Below are positions 6,123 through 6,271 of a stretch of DNA of 6,271 bases, piece by piece (position 1 is the first letter of the stretch; each line of letters opens with the position of its first letter). The DNA comes from an uncultured Clostridia bacterium (GTDB taxonomy: Bacteria > Bacillota > Clostridia > Oscillospirales > Ruminococcaceae): assembly GCA_945931735.1 (NCBI GenBank), contig CAMEPN010000118.1, positions 1 to 6,271 on the forward strand, written 5' to 3'. The translations under genes were made by a program, and so were the position numbers. The notes beneath the pieces are model-generated. The model saw only the letters and a program-made list of their open reading frames with translations, did no database searches and was not told the DNA's origin.

Positions 6123-6271
6123 ATCTCAGCCTTCTTTGCCAGTTTCATGATAGCCGCCTGACCAAACTCCTCCTCATTCTCGCGGAGCAGCTCGGTATCC
6201 CATATTTCCGCCTTGTCGCCCATGCTTACGATGGTAATTTCGGAGGTTATCCCCGCAAAATCGCGCAGGTG
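6119..6271 (-). CDS. mraZ: MraZ, transcriptional regulator of the dcw cluster (partial, C-terminal 50 residues)
   Basis: I translated this frame by hand; it is open to the right edge of the window and ends in TGA at 6121-6119. MraZ is a DNA-binding protein with two AbrB-like (SpoVT/MraZ) half-domains that binds repeats in front of its own gene, at the head of the dcw operon. Only the end of the second half-domain is present: HLRDFAGITSEITIVSMG, then AEIWDTELL, matching the family pattern LRxxAGl...v.viG....EIWd. The last residues are KLAKKAEI. Full-length MraZ is about 140-150 residues, so roughly two thirds, the start codon and the mraZ promoter with its binding repeats lie outside the window. 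The stop overlaps the rsmH start. Confidence 0.9.
   Translation of the reverse strand, partial: HLRDFAGITSEITIVSMGDKAEIWDTELLRENEEEFGQAAIMKLAKKAEI

Noticed and set aside
1..6271. Search by eye for mobile elements, CRISPR arrays, tRNA/rRNA genes or phage and defence genes
   Set aside because: I saw no spaced direct repeats, terminal inverted repeats, transposase or integrase motifs, or RNA-gene signatures. All but the short gaps is covered by conserved cell-wall and division genes, so nothing supports a novel system here.

Overview
The window is a stretch of a dcw (division and cell wall) cluster. Every gene is on the minus strand, so it reads right to left: mraZ (3' end only), rsmH, an ftsL-like gene, a class B penicillin-binding protein (PBP) with PASTA domains, murE, and murF (5' part only). 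This gene order, the PASTA-bearing PBP, the short single-pass FtsL-like protein and the Cys-rich tail of RsmH all point to a Firmicute, most likely a GC-rich member of the Clostridia (Oscillospiraceae/Ruminococcaceae-like). MurE has the DNPR signature of the meso-diaminopimelate-adding type, which fits. The taxonomic call is inference from gene content and protein style, not from a search.

Layout by position: murF occupies 1-629 and runs off the left edge. murE (626-2080) overlaps it by 4 bp (ATGA). The PBP gene (2093-4510) lies 12 bp upstream of murE. Next comes a 139-bp AT-rich gap (4511-4649), the only substantial non-coding DNA here. The ftsL-like gene (4650-5162, TTG start) follows, then 30 bp later rsmH (5193-6122). 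rsmH overlaps the stop codon of mraZ (6119-6271) by 4 bp (ATGA). There are no RNA genes, mobile elements, CRISPR arrays or long repeats.

The genes form one pathway. MraZ is the cluster's transcriptional regulator and RsmH methylates 16S rRNA. FtsL and the PBP belong to the divisome, where the PBP cross-links septal peptidoglycan. MurE and MurF add the third residue and the terminal D-Ala-D-Ala to the UDP-MurNAc stem peptide.

The main point of interest is the 139-bp gap. On the coding strand it holds a strong intrinsic terminator (12-bp stem, 6-nt loop, U-tract). Directly after it is a candidate sigma-A promoter whose -35 box lies inside the terminator's T-run. It therefore appears to split the cluster into mraZ-rsmH-ftsL and pbp-murE-murF units. 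I found no sign of a new biological system; the rest is a typical housekeeping locus.
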